NCBI GenBank assembly: GCA_000442125.1
Contig: KE546970.1
Location: forward strand, 798,667 to 862,666
Direction of reading: 5' to 3'
Source of the DNA: Opeltia flavorubescens
Taxonomy: Eukaryota > Ascomycota > Lecanoromycetes > Teloschistales > Teloschistaceae
Length of the DNA stretch: 64,000 nt
In this document: positions 51,551 through 63,009 of the stretch, in pieces
How positions within the stretch are numbered: position 1 is the first letter of the stretch
Layout of the letters: each line of letters starts with the position of its first letter
Program-made: the position numbers and the translations under genes
Notes under the pieces: generated by a model
Databases searched by the model: none
The model's input: only the letters and a program-made list of their open reading frames with translations
Told to the model about the DNA's origin: nothing

Positions 51551-53620
51551 GATCTCGGGAGTAGCTTAAGAACAAATCTTCGCTGGCGATGGTGATGATA
51601 GCCTACGAACCCTCAATGCGTACCGTAGAACTCTTGAGTGTATCTTTGATGTCTCGACTTGGTAACAAATAAGAAAACGGTAATAGTTAGAAAATTCTAT
51701 TTTATTCCAATGACGTCGGATAAAGCGATTTAAGCGCATGACGTCCTGGCTCCAAAAACCTTGACGATATGTAATGACGGTATGTATGAGCACGTTTTTA
51801 CTGCATCATTGAACAAAGTTTTCTGAAAGTCTCTGTTACAAGATCATCTTCAATCGATCTGGATAATGGCTTTTTGCAAGAATCTTTAGATCTTACGCCC
51901 TTCATTAATACCTAGACCCGGTCGAGCTACGACGATCATGTATTCAGACTCGATCCACATCGTGCAATACAACAATTCCGTGGGCATATGCTTGCATTCC
52001 AGAATTTGGAAACTATGTGAATGACCAAAACAATGCTTCGAGGTACCCGCGGCTACTCCCCGGAGGCGATTGCATCCGCTCTGTATCATCCGATCTCCTC
52101 CCTGAACCAAAAACTCGTGGGATTGCTCCGAGGTGAAAGACTTGGCCTCCGAAATTCGGTCGAGACATTATTCAAGTCTAGTATCAAGAACGACGCCAGT
52201 CAAGGGGCGATATTTATAATGAATTAATCAGCGCCGTGTCTAGTTTGTGTGAATGACTTTGTCCCTTTATCAATGTCTCATACTCAGTACACGGTCACTC
52301 TATATCCTGGACTTTAGTTTATTCCAGCTAGACAATTTTTAGCTGAGGAAAATGGCCGTATGCAGGAGCTTTTCACAAGACTCTCTGGCCAAAGAGCCAG
52401 ACGATGCCTACTTTGCAGCCAGTCCGCTGAATTGGCTCTCCTCATATTGACTTTGAAGTACAACCATTTATAACGAGGAACCCTAGGAGATACGGCAGGT
52501 AACAGTAAGGTTACAAATTTCCCACTTTCCGCAGGTAACCAAAGCGAGCCCAAAGACTTCCCAGCGGATGAGCTGGAAGAGGCCGCAGAACAAAGTAAGC
52601 TGATACCATCAACACTATGGGAGTGCCTATTGCATAAGCTTCGCGATGGAGGCCACAATCCTTCATCCTACATATGAGCATCGAAGGTTTTGGAACAATG
52701 GAGAGGAAAAGGATCGGTATTCCTTAAAATCCTTCATCAGGACTGGCTTCCAGAATGGATATTCCCTAGCGCCGGCTGTACGAGTAGGGCACATGGTTAA
52801 TGCACGTCTACACGGTCTACTGACCGGTGGCGGCGTTTGAAACGCACGCCAAGCTGAACGTCTCTCCAACCAACGCCCGAGGACTCATCGGTCGCCGAGA
52901 GACAAGCTTTTCTACGCCAGGATCCTCCCCGAGTAAATTAATTCAGGGGCAACAGCACTTCCAAACGACGTCCATCCATCTTATCCATGACAGCGCAATG
53001 ACCCAGCACCGCTTACCCTCACTGCCTTGCACCGTTGGAGAAAGAATCAAGATGAAATTCTCACCGCAATTCAAGAGCGGATATGTTCAATGTCAATGTC
53101 TATAAAGGTAGCCTACTGCATGCGGTAGAAGCAAGTTTGCCGCTGCAGGTCCCAAATCTCGACAATTTCTCCGGCTGCATCGGGACTAGTCAGGGGTATC
53201 GACATCTGACTACTATACGACAATTAAGATTACTATGACTTGGCCGCGCAAACAGCTCCTCCAACGATCCACCCCAGACCACATCCTTTGCCTAGTCCGT
53301 CTCCACCACGCACACCATCACAAACATGGCGCCCGCCCCAGTCGATCAAAATATAGCCCGCTCGTCTCCCTTCTTTCCTCCCTTCCCTTTCCTCTCTTCT
53401 CTACCGCACATCGTCGTTCGTGTCGTCCACTCGTCCTACCAGTCATTCGTTGACCGAGCAGTCGCTCGTTGCATTCATTCCGTGGTCTTGATAGACCCTT
53501 TTCACTCTTTTCAAGCTTTACAGCAAGCCCTGGTAGGCTTTGGTCCGCGTTCGCATCTACTATCATCAAGTCCCAAAATTCATCCCAGCATTTTACTGCC
53601 TATATACAAAGAACGATACA
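51551..53620. other. 2 kb gene-free stretch
   Basis: No supported gene. It contains the promoter of the arsenite methyltransferase on the left and of the GH128 gene on the right. Short overlapping frames (for example 52314-52658 minus, 52646-52869 on both strands, 53326-53634 plus) show no domain. The region just before 53600 is pyrimidine-rich (tttcctctcttct), as often seen ahead of strongly expressed fungal genes. Confidence 0.4.
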
Positions 53621-55171
53621 ATGACTCGCTATAACATTGCCTTGCTCTCGCTGCTTGCCAGCACTTCCTTCGCCGTTCCTCACTACGGCCAGTATGGTCA
53701 TCGTCACCCGGGCCATGTCAAGTCGGGCTCGAGCCCTTCTGGGTTCTTCCCACCAGGCCCATCCGCTGGGCCAACTGCACCCTACGGCCAGGGCAACTCA
53801 ACAACCGTCGCACCTACCGGTTCCGCTCCCGCCTCTTCAATCCCAGTCATTACCTCCATTGTGACCGTTATTCCCCAACCAGTCTCCAGTGGGAGCGGCA
53901 ATTCACCTGTCGAATCCAGTGGTGTCGGAAATTCACCAGTCGGTGGCTCATCTGCCGCTGGTGGGGAATGTGGCCCAGCTACGGTCACGGTAACGTCTGC
54001 CAACACGGTGACTGTGACAGTCCCCGCAGTTGAATCTACTGCAATTGAGTCTCCAATCCCTGAGACCTCGGCCCCTTATGGTAACGGAACAACCACCGCG
54101 CCAATTGGCACAGGAACTGCAGGAACTGGTTCTCCCGCTCCATCTTCTTCCATGGTCATGGTCATTCCTCCTGTCTCGTCTTCTACTGGATATGAATCGC
54201 CATCCATTATCCACCCTATACCTTTGGCCAGCAGTGTGGTTGAAGCCTCACCCGAGACTGCTGTTACGACCTCCCCAGAAGCTGTTGCTACCACTGTGCC
54301 AGAAGCAGCTGCCACCACCTCCGCCCCAGCAGGTGGTCAATTTTATCAAGCAACGACCACTCCTGAAGCCGCTCCGTCTTCAATTGTTATCAACTCCCCC
54401 GAGCAAGCCTCTTCTTCTTCCAGCACACCCAAACCCTCCGTTGCGCCTTCCACCGATAACGTCGTTCCCCGTGGTCTTGTCTATAATGAAGCTTCCCTAA
54501 CCTCCGCATTCGACAACTCCAACATCGGTTGGATGTATAACTGGGACTCCTCGCCCGGCGGTACCGTTGACACGGCCAAAGAATTCATCCCCATGCTTTG
54601 GGACACCCTTACCCCGTACCACACCCCACACTGGGAATCCAACGCCGAAGCTGCCATCGCTGCTGGCTCCAAGCACCTTCTCGCCTTCAACGAACCCGAC
54701 CTCGGCGGTCAAGCTAACATGAACGTTGGCCAATCTGTCGACGGCTGGAACAAATACATGGAACCCTTCCACACCAAGTACAACGGTGACATTAAGCTCG
54801 GTTCGCCCTCCGTCTGCAATGGTCCGGACCAGAACCAAGGTCTCGCATATCTCGCCACCTTCCTTAAAAACTGCGGTGGATGCCACGTCGATTTCCTTGC
54901 TATTCATTGGTACGGTCTTGCTACCGACGACGGGGTTCAGAACCTCAAGGATCATATCGGCAAAGCGACGGCGATGGCTGAGGGACGCCCTATCTGGTTG
55001 ACCGAGTTCCAGCCCTCAGGCAGCGATGAAGAGCAGGCGGCATTCTTGGATCAGATCCTGCCATGGTTGGACGATAAGAGCAATGGGGTGGAGAGGTACG
55101 CCTATTTCAAGGTGGAGACGATGGTTAGTGGGGATGCATTGAATGAGGTTGGAAAGGCGTACGCTGGGTAG
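53621..55171 (+). CDS. secreted GH128 beta-1,3-glucanase-like protein with Ser/Thr-rich linker
   Basis: A single exon of 516 aa from the Met at 53621; an upstream Met at 53540 only adds untranslated-looking sequence. A signal peptide (MTRYNIALLSLLASTSFAVP) is followed by a His-, Gly- and Pro-rich segment, then a long linker rich in Ser, Thr, Pro, Val and Ala with repeated TTxPEA units. The catalytic domain spans about residue 287 to the end: GLVYNEASLTSAF, WMYNWDSS, LLAFNEPDL with the likely acid Glu near residue 358, HWYGLATDD, and WLTEFQPSG with the likely nucleophile Glu near 461. GH128 proteins act on beta-1,3-glucan, and many are cell wall or septum located. No GPI signal is seen. Secretion and wall binding are inferred. 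Confidence 0.85.
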   Translation: MTRYNIALLSLLASTSFAVPHYGQYGHRHPGHVKSGSSPSGFFPPGPSAGPTAPYGQGNSTTVAPTGSAPASSIPVITSIVTVIPQPVSSGSGNSPVESSGVGNSPVGGSSAAGGECGPATVTVTSANTVTVTVPAVESTAIESPIPETSAPYGNGTTTAPIGTGTAGTGSPAPSSSMVMVIPPVSSSTGYESPSIIHPIPLASSVVEASPETAVTTSPEAVATTVPEAAATTSAPAGGQFYQATTTPEAAPSSIVINSPEQASSSSSTPKPSVAPSTDNVVPRGLVYNEASLTSAFDNSNIGWMYNWDSSPGGTVDTAKEFIPMLWDTLTPYHTPHWESNAEAAIAAGSKHLLAFNEPDLGGQANMNVGQSVDGWNKYMEPFHTKYNGDIKLGSPSVCNGPDQNQGLAYLATFLKNCGGCHVDFLAIHWYGLATDDGVQNLKDHIGKATAMAEGRPIWLTEFQPSGSDEEQAAFLDQILPWLDDKSNGVERYAYFKVETMVSGDALNEVGKAYAG

Positions 55172-55450
55172 TGGAAAGACGGAGAGAAAAGTGAAATCGC
55201 TGTGCTGGGTTCGCGGCTGTGTGGATAGATCCAAGGGGTGCATGTATGTACCTTGGAGATGATGGAGAGAATGGTTGGATTCTTTGTGCATATAGAATTA
55301 CCTCAACTGACCTATTGTCAATATCACGGTCAGAAAATTCATGACATTGTATACATTTCATCTGGATGATCATTTCCGTGCATAAGATGTATGGTTTCAC
55401 ATTGTACTGAAATCACATAGCATCTTTAAAAAGTCCAAGATAAAGTACCG
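55172..55450. other. convergent 3' spacer GH128 / RED
   Basis: Short spacer between facing stop codons; no features recognised. Confidence 0.35.
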
Positions 55451-57194
55451 CTACTTTCCCTCTCTTTTCCTCCTTTCCATTACCTTCAAGACATCAACCG
55501 CACTATTCTTATCCCCTTTCTTACCCTTCTTCGGGCCCCTCTTCCTTTTCTCCTTTCCTCTCCCCTCTCCCCTCCCTTCCCCTTCTTCTTCTCCCCCCCA
55601 AACGGACAGCTTGACCCTCTTTCCCTCACCATCTTCCTCGTCCTCGAACCTACTGCTCCCGAACCCCATATCCATGTCTTCCGCATCTCGGTCATGGGCT
55701 TGGAGGAGTCTTTTTCGACGAGCAAGTTTCTCGGCTTCGGAGGGAGAAGAGGATGTTTGGGATGATGATGATAATGAGGTGAGGGGATCGAGGGTAGATG
55801 CTTTTTTGAGGGCTGCCAGGATGGTGGGGTCCTTGAGAGGGTGGGATGGAGATGGGCCGTCTGCTGGAGGGGTGGGGTCGTTGAAGTAGTTCTTCGGACC
55901 TGATGAGTGTTTTGGTAAGGGTGTTGAATCCGTGCTTGGGCTAGAAGGGCGCTGGTCTATGGGTGATTTTGTGGCTTTCTTGATGGGAGGGTTGCTCTCT
56001 TCGTCTTCTGAACCGGAGGAGGAGGAGGCGTCGTTTGCGAGCTCCCCGCCCAGAGGGTCGTAATCTGCGCCAACGCCTTCAAAGATGTCGCCATCATCCT
56101 CCTGCTCTACGATCGATGCCTGCGGTGATGGTACTAAGACGTCCAAGCCCAGTGGCTTCGCATCCTTGTCGGGCATCAAGAGGCCGTTGGTTCCGTTGGT
56201 TCCGTTGTTTGTGGCTTCTGGTTTGACCTTTTTGACTTTCCGCTTCACGTTCCCGTCCGCGTCCACGGTAATTAGAATCTCCCTCCCTTTGGCGTCTATC
56301 TCGATCCGAGAAGTCGCCTGCTTTACCCCGATTTTGTGAAATTTTGAGCCAAGTGCTGGCTGTCGAGCCTCCTCCGCTTTCGCAGCCGCTGCTTGCCGTG
56401 AAGCCTTCAACTCCTTTAATATATCGTCACGGGTTCGTTTCTTCCCGGCGACTGAAGGTGGAAGCGGGGGTGGGGCCATCTCGCCCTTTTTGATGTTCTC
56501 TTGCTTGACCGCTGGTTGAAATTCACGTTCTTCCAACTTCTCGAATTCGTCGTCCACGTCGACTGGACTGTCTGCCGGTGGGCTTTTTGCCGTTGCTTCT
56601 GTTTGTTTTGGAGATCTTACAGCCTCGGCAAGCACGTCTTCGCCTTTACGAACCCTTTGGAGAAGCTTGTAGTCCAATCCTTTTACAAGATGCACGTCTT
56701 TAACATCCCCGCCTACGATCTCGTCTCGCAACGCTTCAAAGGTAGTCCTCTCCATCTGCCCTAGCTTAACCATCTCTTCCAGTGCTTTGACCCGCGATGC
56801 TTTCTCATCTTCCTCAGCAGAAGTTCGCAACTGTGTTCGATCCTGGTATCCAGAGCCTAGCTTTGTTCCCTTGGGTGCTGCAGACGAGCGGAACTTCTTT
56901 GTCGAGCTAGAATTCTGAGCAGCATCTCTTTCCGCTAATTGTCGTGCGAAGTCAATGCCAGCGCCGTTAACGACGGAGCGACTGCTTGAATTGTTAGCAT
57001 ATATAGCGACGAGGAGTTGGGTGGAAAAGACATCAGTACGGTGTCATGGGAATATTGGCACGCATCCGGGATCCCAACGCAGTTGGTGTAGCAGCAGGCT
57101 TTCCGACTCCCGATCCATCTGCATTTTGTCCATGAGTTTTCTGGTTTGCGCTTGGTGTGTCCATCACCAAGCGGCGGAATTGAGAATTATTCAT
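55451..57194 (-). CDS. RED/Smu2-type splicing factor (RED-like N-terminal domain)
   Basis: Two exons, 57194-57040 and 56981-55451 (561 aa; a start of exon 2 at 56984 adds one residue). The N-terminal region reads MNNSQFRRLVMDTP, followed by GAGIDFARQLAERDA and GSGYQDRTQLR. The RED-like domain continues with MVKLGQMERTTFEALRDEIVGGD and HLVKGLDYKLLQRVRKGED. A lysine-rich middle includes RTRDDILKELKASRQ. The C-terminal half is acidic, Ser-rich and then strongly basic (KEKRKRGPKKGKKGDK). RED (IK) binds Smu1 and takes part in spliceosome activation. The match lies in the N-terminal half. It is divergent from ssr4. Confidence 0.75.
55505..55600 (+). repeat. polypyrimidine tract within the RED gene
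   Basis: Almost only C and T on the plus strand (for example tctcccctctcccctccctt near 55558), and polypurine on the coding strand. It encodes the Glu/Gly/Lys/Arg-rich tail of the RED-type protein. Such tracts may form triplex DNA, but here the tract is explained by coding bias. Confidence 0.5.
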
Positions 57195-57555
57195 AGTGAT
57201 TGCACAGACCCCGAGGGCTGATCTTACAATCTTCTACCTTTAGACCCTTAAAAAGAAATTGGGAGATGATCGTGTGGAGGGGTGATGGAGACCTAAATTA
57301 AGATATAGGTCTGATACTCAGATCTCGATTAAATGAATAATGAATTAAGCTGTGTTCCACCAACCAGCAAGTGGTGCGGATTTCGGGGTTAGCGTTAAAT
57401 GGGTATTCTCACTAGTACGCGTTGTCCTGCAACAATCTTAAAGGATCAACGCTCTTGAGAACCAACATACTCCAGACATCGGGTTGCTGCCTTATTTAAG
57501 CAGAGCTTTACTCCAAGTCACTTTCATCAGCCGGTACAGCTAAAGTTTTTGCGCT
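57195..57555. promoter_or_regulatory. divergent promoter region RED / ssr4
   Basis: 361 bp between divergent start codons. No other coding region is supported. Confidence 0.4.
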
Positions 57556-59732
57556 ATGAACGACCCAAGCGATGGCGTTCATCCAACTCTTGTAAATACG
57601 CTTTCTGTCAGCCAAGTGAACGCTATAGAGGATTGCTGATGGATATAGTTGAAACATATACATCTCGTTTCGAGCTACACCTTCCCCATCAGTGCGAATT
57701 TGCAGCTTGACACGGTCGTTGATCGCCTCCTGGCCGCTCCGAATATTGTCACTAATGTCAAATCTATGGTCTGGATGTTCGTCGAGACGCCGAGGGATGG
57801 CATGAGTATGCTTGTATGGCAGCCATTAGCGAGGCTAGGTACAGATTTTGCAAGCGATGGCTATATATGGGCCGATCCCGAGCAGGCTTTCAGCTCCCAA
57901 ATGAAGGGATATGTGAGTTTGGATGAGGCTTTTGGCAGGGACAGAGAACTCATTTGAAGCGGTAGACTGTAGAGATGTACTGGCAAAAATGTGGGTATCG
58001 CATCGGAGAATCCATTGCGACTCACCAAAGACGCCGATACCGACTAACGCAAGGCCAACATCCGAATCCCAATGCTCCTGTTCCCGATCCCTCACTGTGG
58101 ATAATTCACTACTCTCAAACTGATCCTAGCCAACGAATACCTTCCAACCAAATACCATTGTCCGCGTATATACACTCAACAATAACGGCACGGAAATTTC
58201 TTCAACAGCAGGGCCAACTCGTGCGAAAGGAATTCATGCTCCATGATAGGAGTAGCTGGCCTACCATCAATCTTCCTGGTAGCAACATGGGAGCACATAC
58301 AGCTGCTTATCCTAACAATGTAATCTCCCATCTTAGCCAACATCAACCGGGTTACGCTCGGCCTCGACCAGCTGCTCCTAATCAAGCAAGTATCGAGCCT
58401 CCTCCCGCAAAACGAGCCCGCCATCAAACAAATGCTTCCGACGCGGAGATTGCTGCCCGACAAGCGCGGGCAGATCGCGAGCCTACAATCTACGATGAGG
58501 AAGACGTGTCGAGGGGTGATGTCTTGGATTTCTTGACACCACGGGATATCAGTGCGATGCGGTATAAACAACATCATAATTGGCTGGGTGAAGTATTCAG
58601 ATCGCCATACGATACGCAGCAAATCGTTCCCGGAGAATTGGGTCTCGGACGGAAAGGAGAGCTCGAAGCGTTGACTAAAGACTTCTTTAGTGCTCCTATA
58701 GAGATCTCCTCTCTCGCTCCGAAAGGTGCCCCTTCTGCACGCGTAGGACGTATGGAAGACGGAATGGCTGATGAGTTCACACGAATGGCAAATGATCGGA
58801 TTGCCGAAATCAACACCGAGATGGAGAAGATGAAACGAAAACACGCTAGGCGTATGGCCAAGCTTGCGAAAGGGAGCGAACTCCGAGATGCGGAGAGAGC
58901 GCTAAGAACGGTAAGCATCAACACTGGTGCTGTACGAGCTGATGACCGCCTGGGTCATGGTGCATCGGATGAGGGGGACAGCAAGGTCACTGCCATCGAA
59001 CAGAATGCGGAAGCTATCGTTGGGAAGAAAATTCGAATGGTCAAAGCCGCGGAGTGCATACAGAAAGGTGGTCTACTAGAGAAAGTGAACGATAGTGAGA
59101 ACATCAGCCAGGATTACGACTTTGGCGACCAAGCTGCTGATCTCAGCGGACAAATTCCAGCATTTGAAACACCACTGGATCATCTCAGCTCCATGGAAGA
59201 CACACCAGGTCTGGCCAGCGAGCAAGCCGTAGCCTCCGAGGAAGTTCCCGAGACGGACAAAAACGATCAAGCGGTGGAAAACGTGGACGTAGCAATGGGT
59301 GGCATGCAGGACACGACCCAAGCGGGAGAGGCCGAACCCGAAGACTGGGTCGTAGTAAACAGAGAAGGTGAAGATATAAAAGATGGTACAAACGAAGAAC
59401 TACCGGAGCTGGACACATTCGTAAATGATCCAGCTATGGACTCTAGCGCCAGCACTCCTGGAGAGAACTTGGGGACGACAGCAGATGGGTTAGTGGACTT
59501 CTCGGCAACAGCGGAGGGTGAGCTGGACACAGATTTTGCAACGAATGATTTTGGCGAAGGGGTCGATTTTGGGAGTCTGGATACGGCAGGGGAAGCGCTC
59601 GCAGGGTATGGGGATGAAGAAAACGCCAATATGGATGACAATGGGGATCTGGGGCTGGATGGTAGTGCTTTTGATGATGCCTTCCACAACGAGACGGACA
59701 ACAGACAGGATCATGATGAGTCAGGACTATGA
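57556..59732 (+). CDS. ssr4: SWI/SNF and RSC complex subunit Ssr4
   Basis: Three exons: 57556-57591, 57649-57912 and 57975-59732 (685 aa). The N-terminal Ssr4 domain (formerly DUF1750) reads HLVSSYTFPISANLQLDTVVDRLLAAPNIV, then MLVWQPLARLGTDFASDGYIWADPEQAF and KCGYRIGESIATHQRRRYRLTQG, and ends around LWIIHYSQ. Conserved segments continue with PAKRARHQ and LDFLTPRDISAMRYKQHHNWLGEVFRSPY. Residues beyond about 390 are acidic and disordered. Ssr4 is a fission-yeast subunit shared by the SWI/SNF and RSC remodelling complexes and is widely conserved in Pezizomycotina. The first exon has 36 nt, and its join (TL|LK) relies on a GTAAAT donor. The second acceptor (AG before ATG at 57975) is the least sure. 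Confidence 0.85.
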
Positions 59733-60955
59733 TGATGTAGCAGATCAAAGCTTGCGAGAGTCGATATACCCTGATTTTGGAGTCTTGTTCGTTCAAAAAG
59801 GGTGGGTAAACAGGTCTCGAGATCTCGGGTCTCCGGAGTTGAAAATGTCTTAATGCCTTAGCTGCCGAGTTTGTGGTGAAGAACGGTAGTTGTCCATGGA
59901 TTTTTGATGAAGACCCGATCTTATGTTTTTGGTGGTTTCAATTGAGATAGTCGAAGCCCCTGAGCATGGGAATAAAGTGGGCTTGCTGAGTCAGCCTTTC
60001 CAGGGGTCTGGCCAGCCTATTTCGGTTTTCTTACGCGCTCCAAGCGATCGAGGGCACACCCATCCGATTATTTTCGTATCGATTTGAGGAGGCAGACGAT
60101 CTCCCTTAAGAGCAACAAGATCTACGGCAACCATATGTGGAAGGAAGATCTAATGGTCGAGGTACAACAAGAGTCTTCAGTCGAGTGATCGTGGAGTCGA
60201 AAGATAGGTAAGGCGAAAGTGTCGTGCCGTCACTGATGACGTTCTCTCGCGGTTGGATACCAAATCTTAACTGCAGCTGCATCTGTCTCAGCACTGACCG
60301 GCAGTCCATATGTTGGACTGGACTATTACGTCCACTAAAACTGGTGCTTGCGACACTTGGACCATAGCTTCTAGTCATGATTGGGATTGGCATCTGCACC
60401 ACAATCTGTAATCCATCACATCGTTGGACATTGGCCGCTTCAATTTTCCCCAGGCCAATACGTGCACCTGCTGTACCACCAACCGGCTGAATGTTTTATC
60501 ATTCAAAAATTTGGCACAGTAAGCCTTTCAAAAACCTTGGGAAGTTTGGATTATCTTCTTTTGTTCGTAAATGGACCGGTCCAAGTTCTGCTTTATCCTA
60601 GGTCTGGTTAGGAGCCATACGATCCAATGGCGGCAGAGTTTGGATCTTGTTTCACAAACATCTACCTTACATTCTAGCGTCATTATGAATTCCCGACATA
60701 AGAAACATGCCATGTCTAATTATTGTCAATGAGTTGCCGCTTGCCGAAACGGACTTGGTTCCCTTTATCCTGCTGATGCCAATTTGTTTGCTTTCTCTTA
60801 ACCTTGTCTCTTTTCCCTCTTATCGTCAAATATTAACAATTCCTGATACACTTTACTATAAGCACTTAGGAAAGGGTATCATGTCATTCGTTTAGCTACT
60901 TGCCTTTGTCGCTCTTCAGCTCATCCTCTATACTAATGCGCTTGTCATCCGAACC
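59733..60955. other. spacer between ssr4 and tyrosinase
   Basis: 1.2 kb with no supported gene. Short frames at 60106-60402 (minus), 60381-60611 and 60707-60895 (plus) have no domain. The tyrosinase promoter should lie in the right part. Confidence 0.35.
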
Positions 60956-63009
60956 ATGTCAATCGTTATAAAGACTGCTATATCTTTCTTTTTCATATGG
61001 TCCTATTTAATATCTGGCATTGGAGGCGCACCCGCGAGAGATCATCCGGATATCCGAAGGAATGTACGCAGACAGTCAGGTTCGTTTGCTATTACGGGTG
61101 CACCGGTCATCAACGAACAAATACCCCAGCGGTTGGAGATACGACAATTACGAAAGAACAATGCACAGTGGAACCTTTACTTGCTTGCCCTGAATCGTTT
61201 CCAGCAAATGGATCAATCAGACGTCAGAAGCTACTATCAGCTATCCGGTATTCATGGAAGGCCTTTTACCGAATGGGATGGCGTGCCGTTGGTTCAGAGT
61301 ATGGGCTATTGTTCGCATACGTCGAATCTATTTGCTACTTGGCATCGTCCATATATCGTGGCTTTCGAGCAAGTTTTGTACGGTATTGTCCAGGAGATTG
61401 CTGCTTCAATTGACAATGATTCGAACGACGAGTACAAAAATGCTGCATCCACCTTTCGACATCCTTACTGGGATTGGGCTGCTCCGTCTTCTGACAGTGG
61501 TCCAGTGCTTCCAGCGCCCGTGTCCGGTTCTCCATACATTGTTATCAATCTGCCGAATGGATCGCAGACTGTCAACAACCCCTTGTATCAGTATAAGTTT
61601 ACTCCCTCCGATCTTTCCTCTTTCCCTGATTCTCCATTCGACGTCTGGCAGGAAACAATGCGCTATCCTTCCTCCAAGTCATCTGCTGCCAAGAGTCAAA
61701 ATCCTCTAGTCAGCCAGCAGATCTCACAGTCACAAGATTCGTATGCCCAAAGGTTCATGAACCTTTTGCAAGCATATCCAAATTTCTCAAATTTCTCAAA
61801 TAGCGCGTGGACTCCCGACTCACCAGGCTACGACAGTCTTGAGTCGTTGCACAATCAAATCCATGGCCTGGTGGGTAACGGAGGTCATATGGCAATCATC
61901 GATTATGCCGGCTTTGACCCACTCTTCTGGCTTCATCATGCCCAAGTCGACCGTCTTCTAGCTATCTGGCAAACACTCTATCCGGATAGTTATGTTGAGG
62001 CCTCGAACGAGCCGATTGGTAGCGCAGCAATTGCACAAGGCGCTCGAACCGACGTGAACACTCCTCTCAAACCTTTTCATAACGATACGAACGGGAACTT
62101 CTGGACATCAGCAACCGCCGCCAATGTCGAGGATCTCGGCTACAGCTATCCAGAAATCCAAGGCAAGTCCATATCCGAGGTCAAAGCGGCTGTCAATGCT
62201 CTCTATGCATCATCAAGTGGCAAGACAATAAGCCGACGCACTTATGTGGGAGGCCATGACACTCCATTGGCACCTCTAATCGCCGCTGGCCTCAGCAATG
62301 AGGCGCCTGTGGAAGCAGTCCCTGGCCCACCCTCGACTGGAAATTATACAGAATGGCTTTCTAACATCCGAGTGGCTAAAGATGCACTGGAACAAACTTT
62401 TTTCATTCACATTTTCTTGGGTGATTTCAATCCTGATCCGAAAACGTGGACCTTTGAACCGAACCTTGTGGGCTCTCACGCAGTCATTACGCCGTATGTG
62501 ATGAAGCGGGATCCGGCACAGAGTACGATTGTAACAGGTGTAAGTCCTTCCCCAAGTGATGTTTTCCTAGAACAAACTGTCTTAGGAGTTTCGAAATATG
62601 TATTCACTCTATTCATTTACTCTATAACGAGATACTAATTGGGAAGGATCCTCAGGTTATCCCATTGACGAGAGCGCTGAGAGCAGACGAGCAAAATGGT
62701 TTGGTGAGCTTGAAAGACGAGGAGAACACGAAACAGTATTTGACAAGGAATTTACATTGGCGTGTCACCACAGTAGGCCAAATTATCTCACATGCCGGAT
62801 TTTCTTGCTTAAGGTACTGACTTGCGCCGCAGATGGATGACAAGGACGTTGCACGAGATCAGGTGCCGGATCTAAAAATCTCCGTCGTCACAGCGAATGT
62901 GCAAGCTGCGGAAGCCAACGATGAATTTCCGGTGTGGGGAGAATTGAGCGTGCAGCATGATATCACGAATGGCAGGCCAGCTGGCTTGTGCAGAGGAGAC
63001 TACGTTTGA
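60956..63009 (+). CDS. secreted tyrosinase (type 3 copper enzyme)
   Basis: Three exons: 60956-62539, 62656-62772 and 62833-63009 (625 aa). A signal peptide covers about residues 1-25 (FFFIWSYLISGIGGAPA). The CuA ligands are His100 (SGIHG), His121 (YCSHTSN, with Cys119 suited to the Cys-His thioether bond) and His130 (WHRPY). CuB has His299 and His303 (LHNQIHG) and one of His327/328 (FWLHHAQVDR). YWDW is present. The C-terminal cap continues across the introns (TGVIPLTRALRAD, LHWRVTT, DEFPVWGELSVQHDITNGRPAGLCRGDYV), as in long ascomycete tyrosinases that are cut to become active. The enzyme oxidises monophenols and diphenols to quinones. No pigment cluster genes lie beside it. Confidence 0.9.

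Noticed and set aside
52314-53453. Several short frames on both strands before the GH128 gene
   Set aside because: They overlap each other, lack domains and show no consistent splice links.
60956-63009. Pigment or secondary-metabolite cluster around the tyrosinase
   Set aside because: Neighbours are Ssr4 and gene-free DNA; no synthase, transporter or pathway regulator lies nearby in the window.
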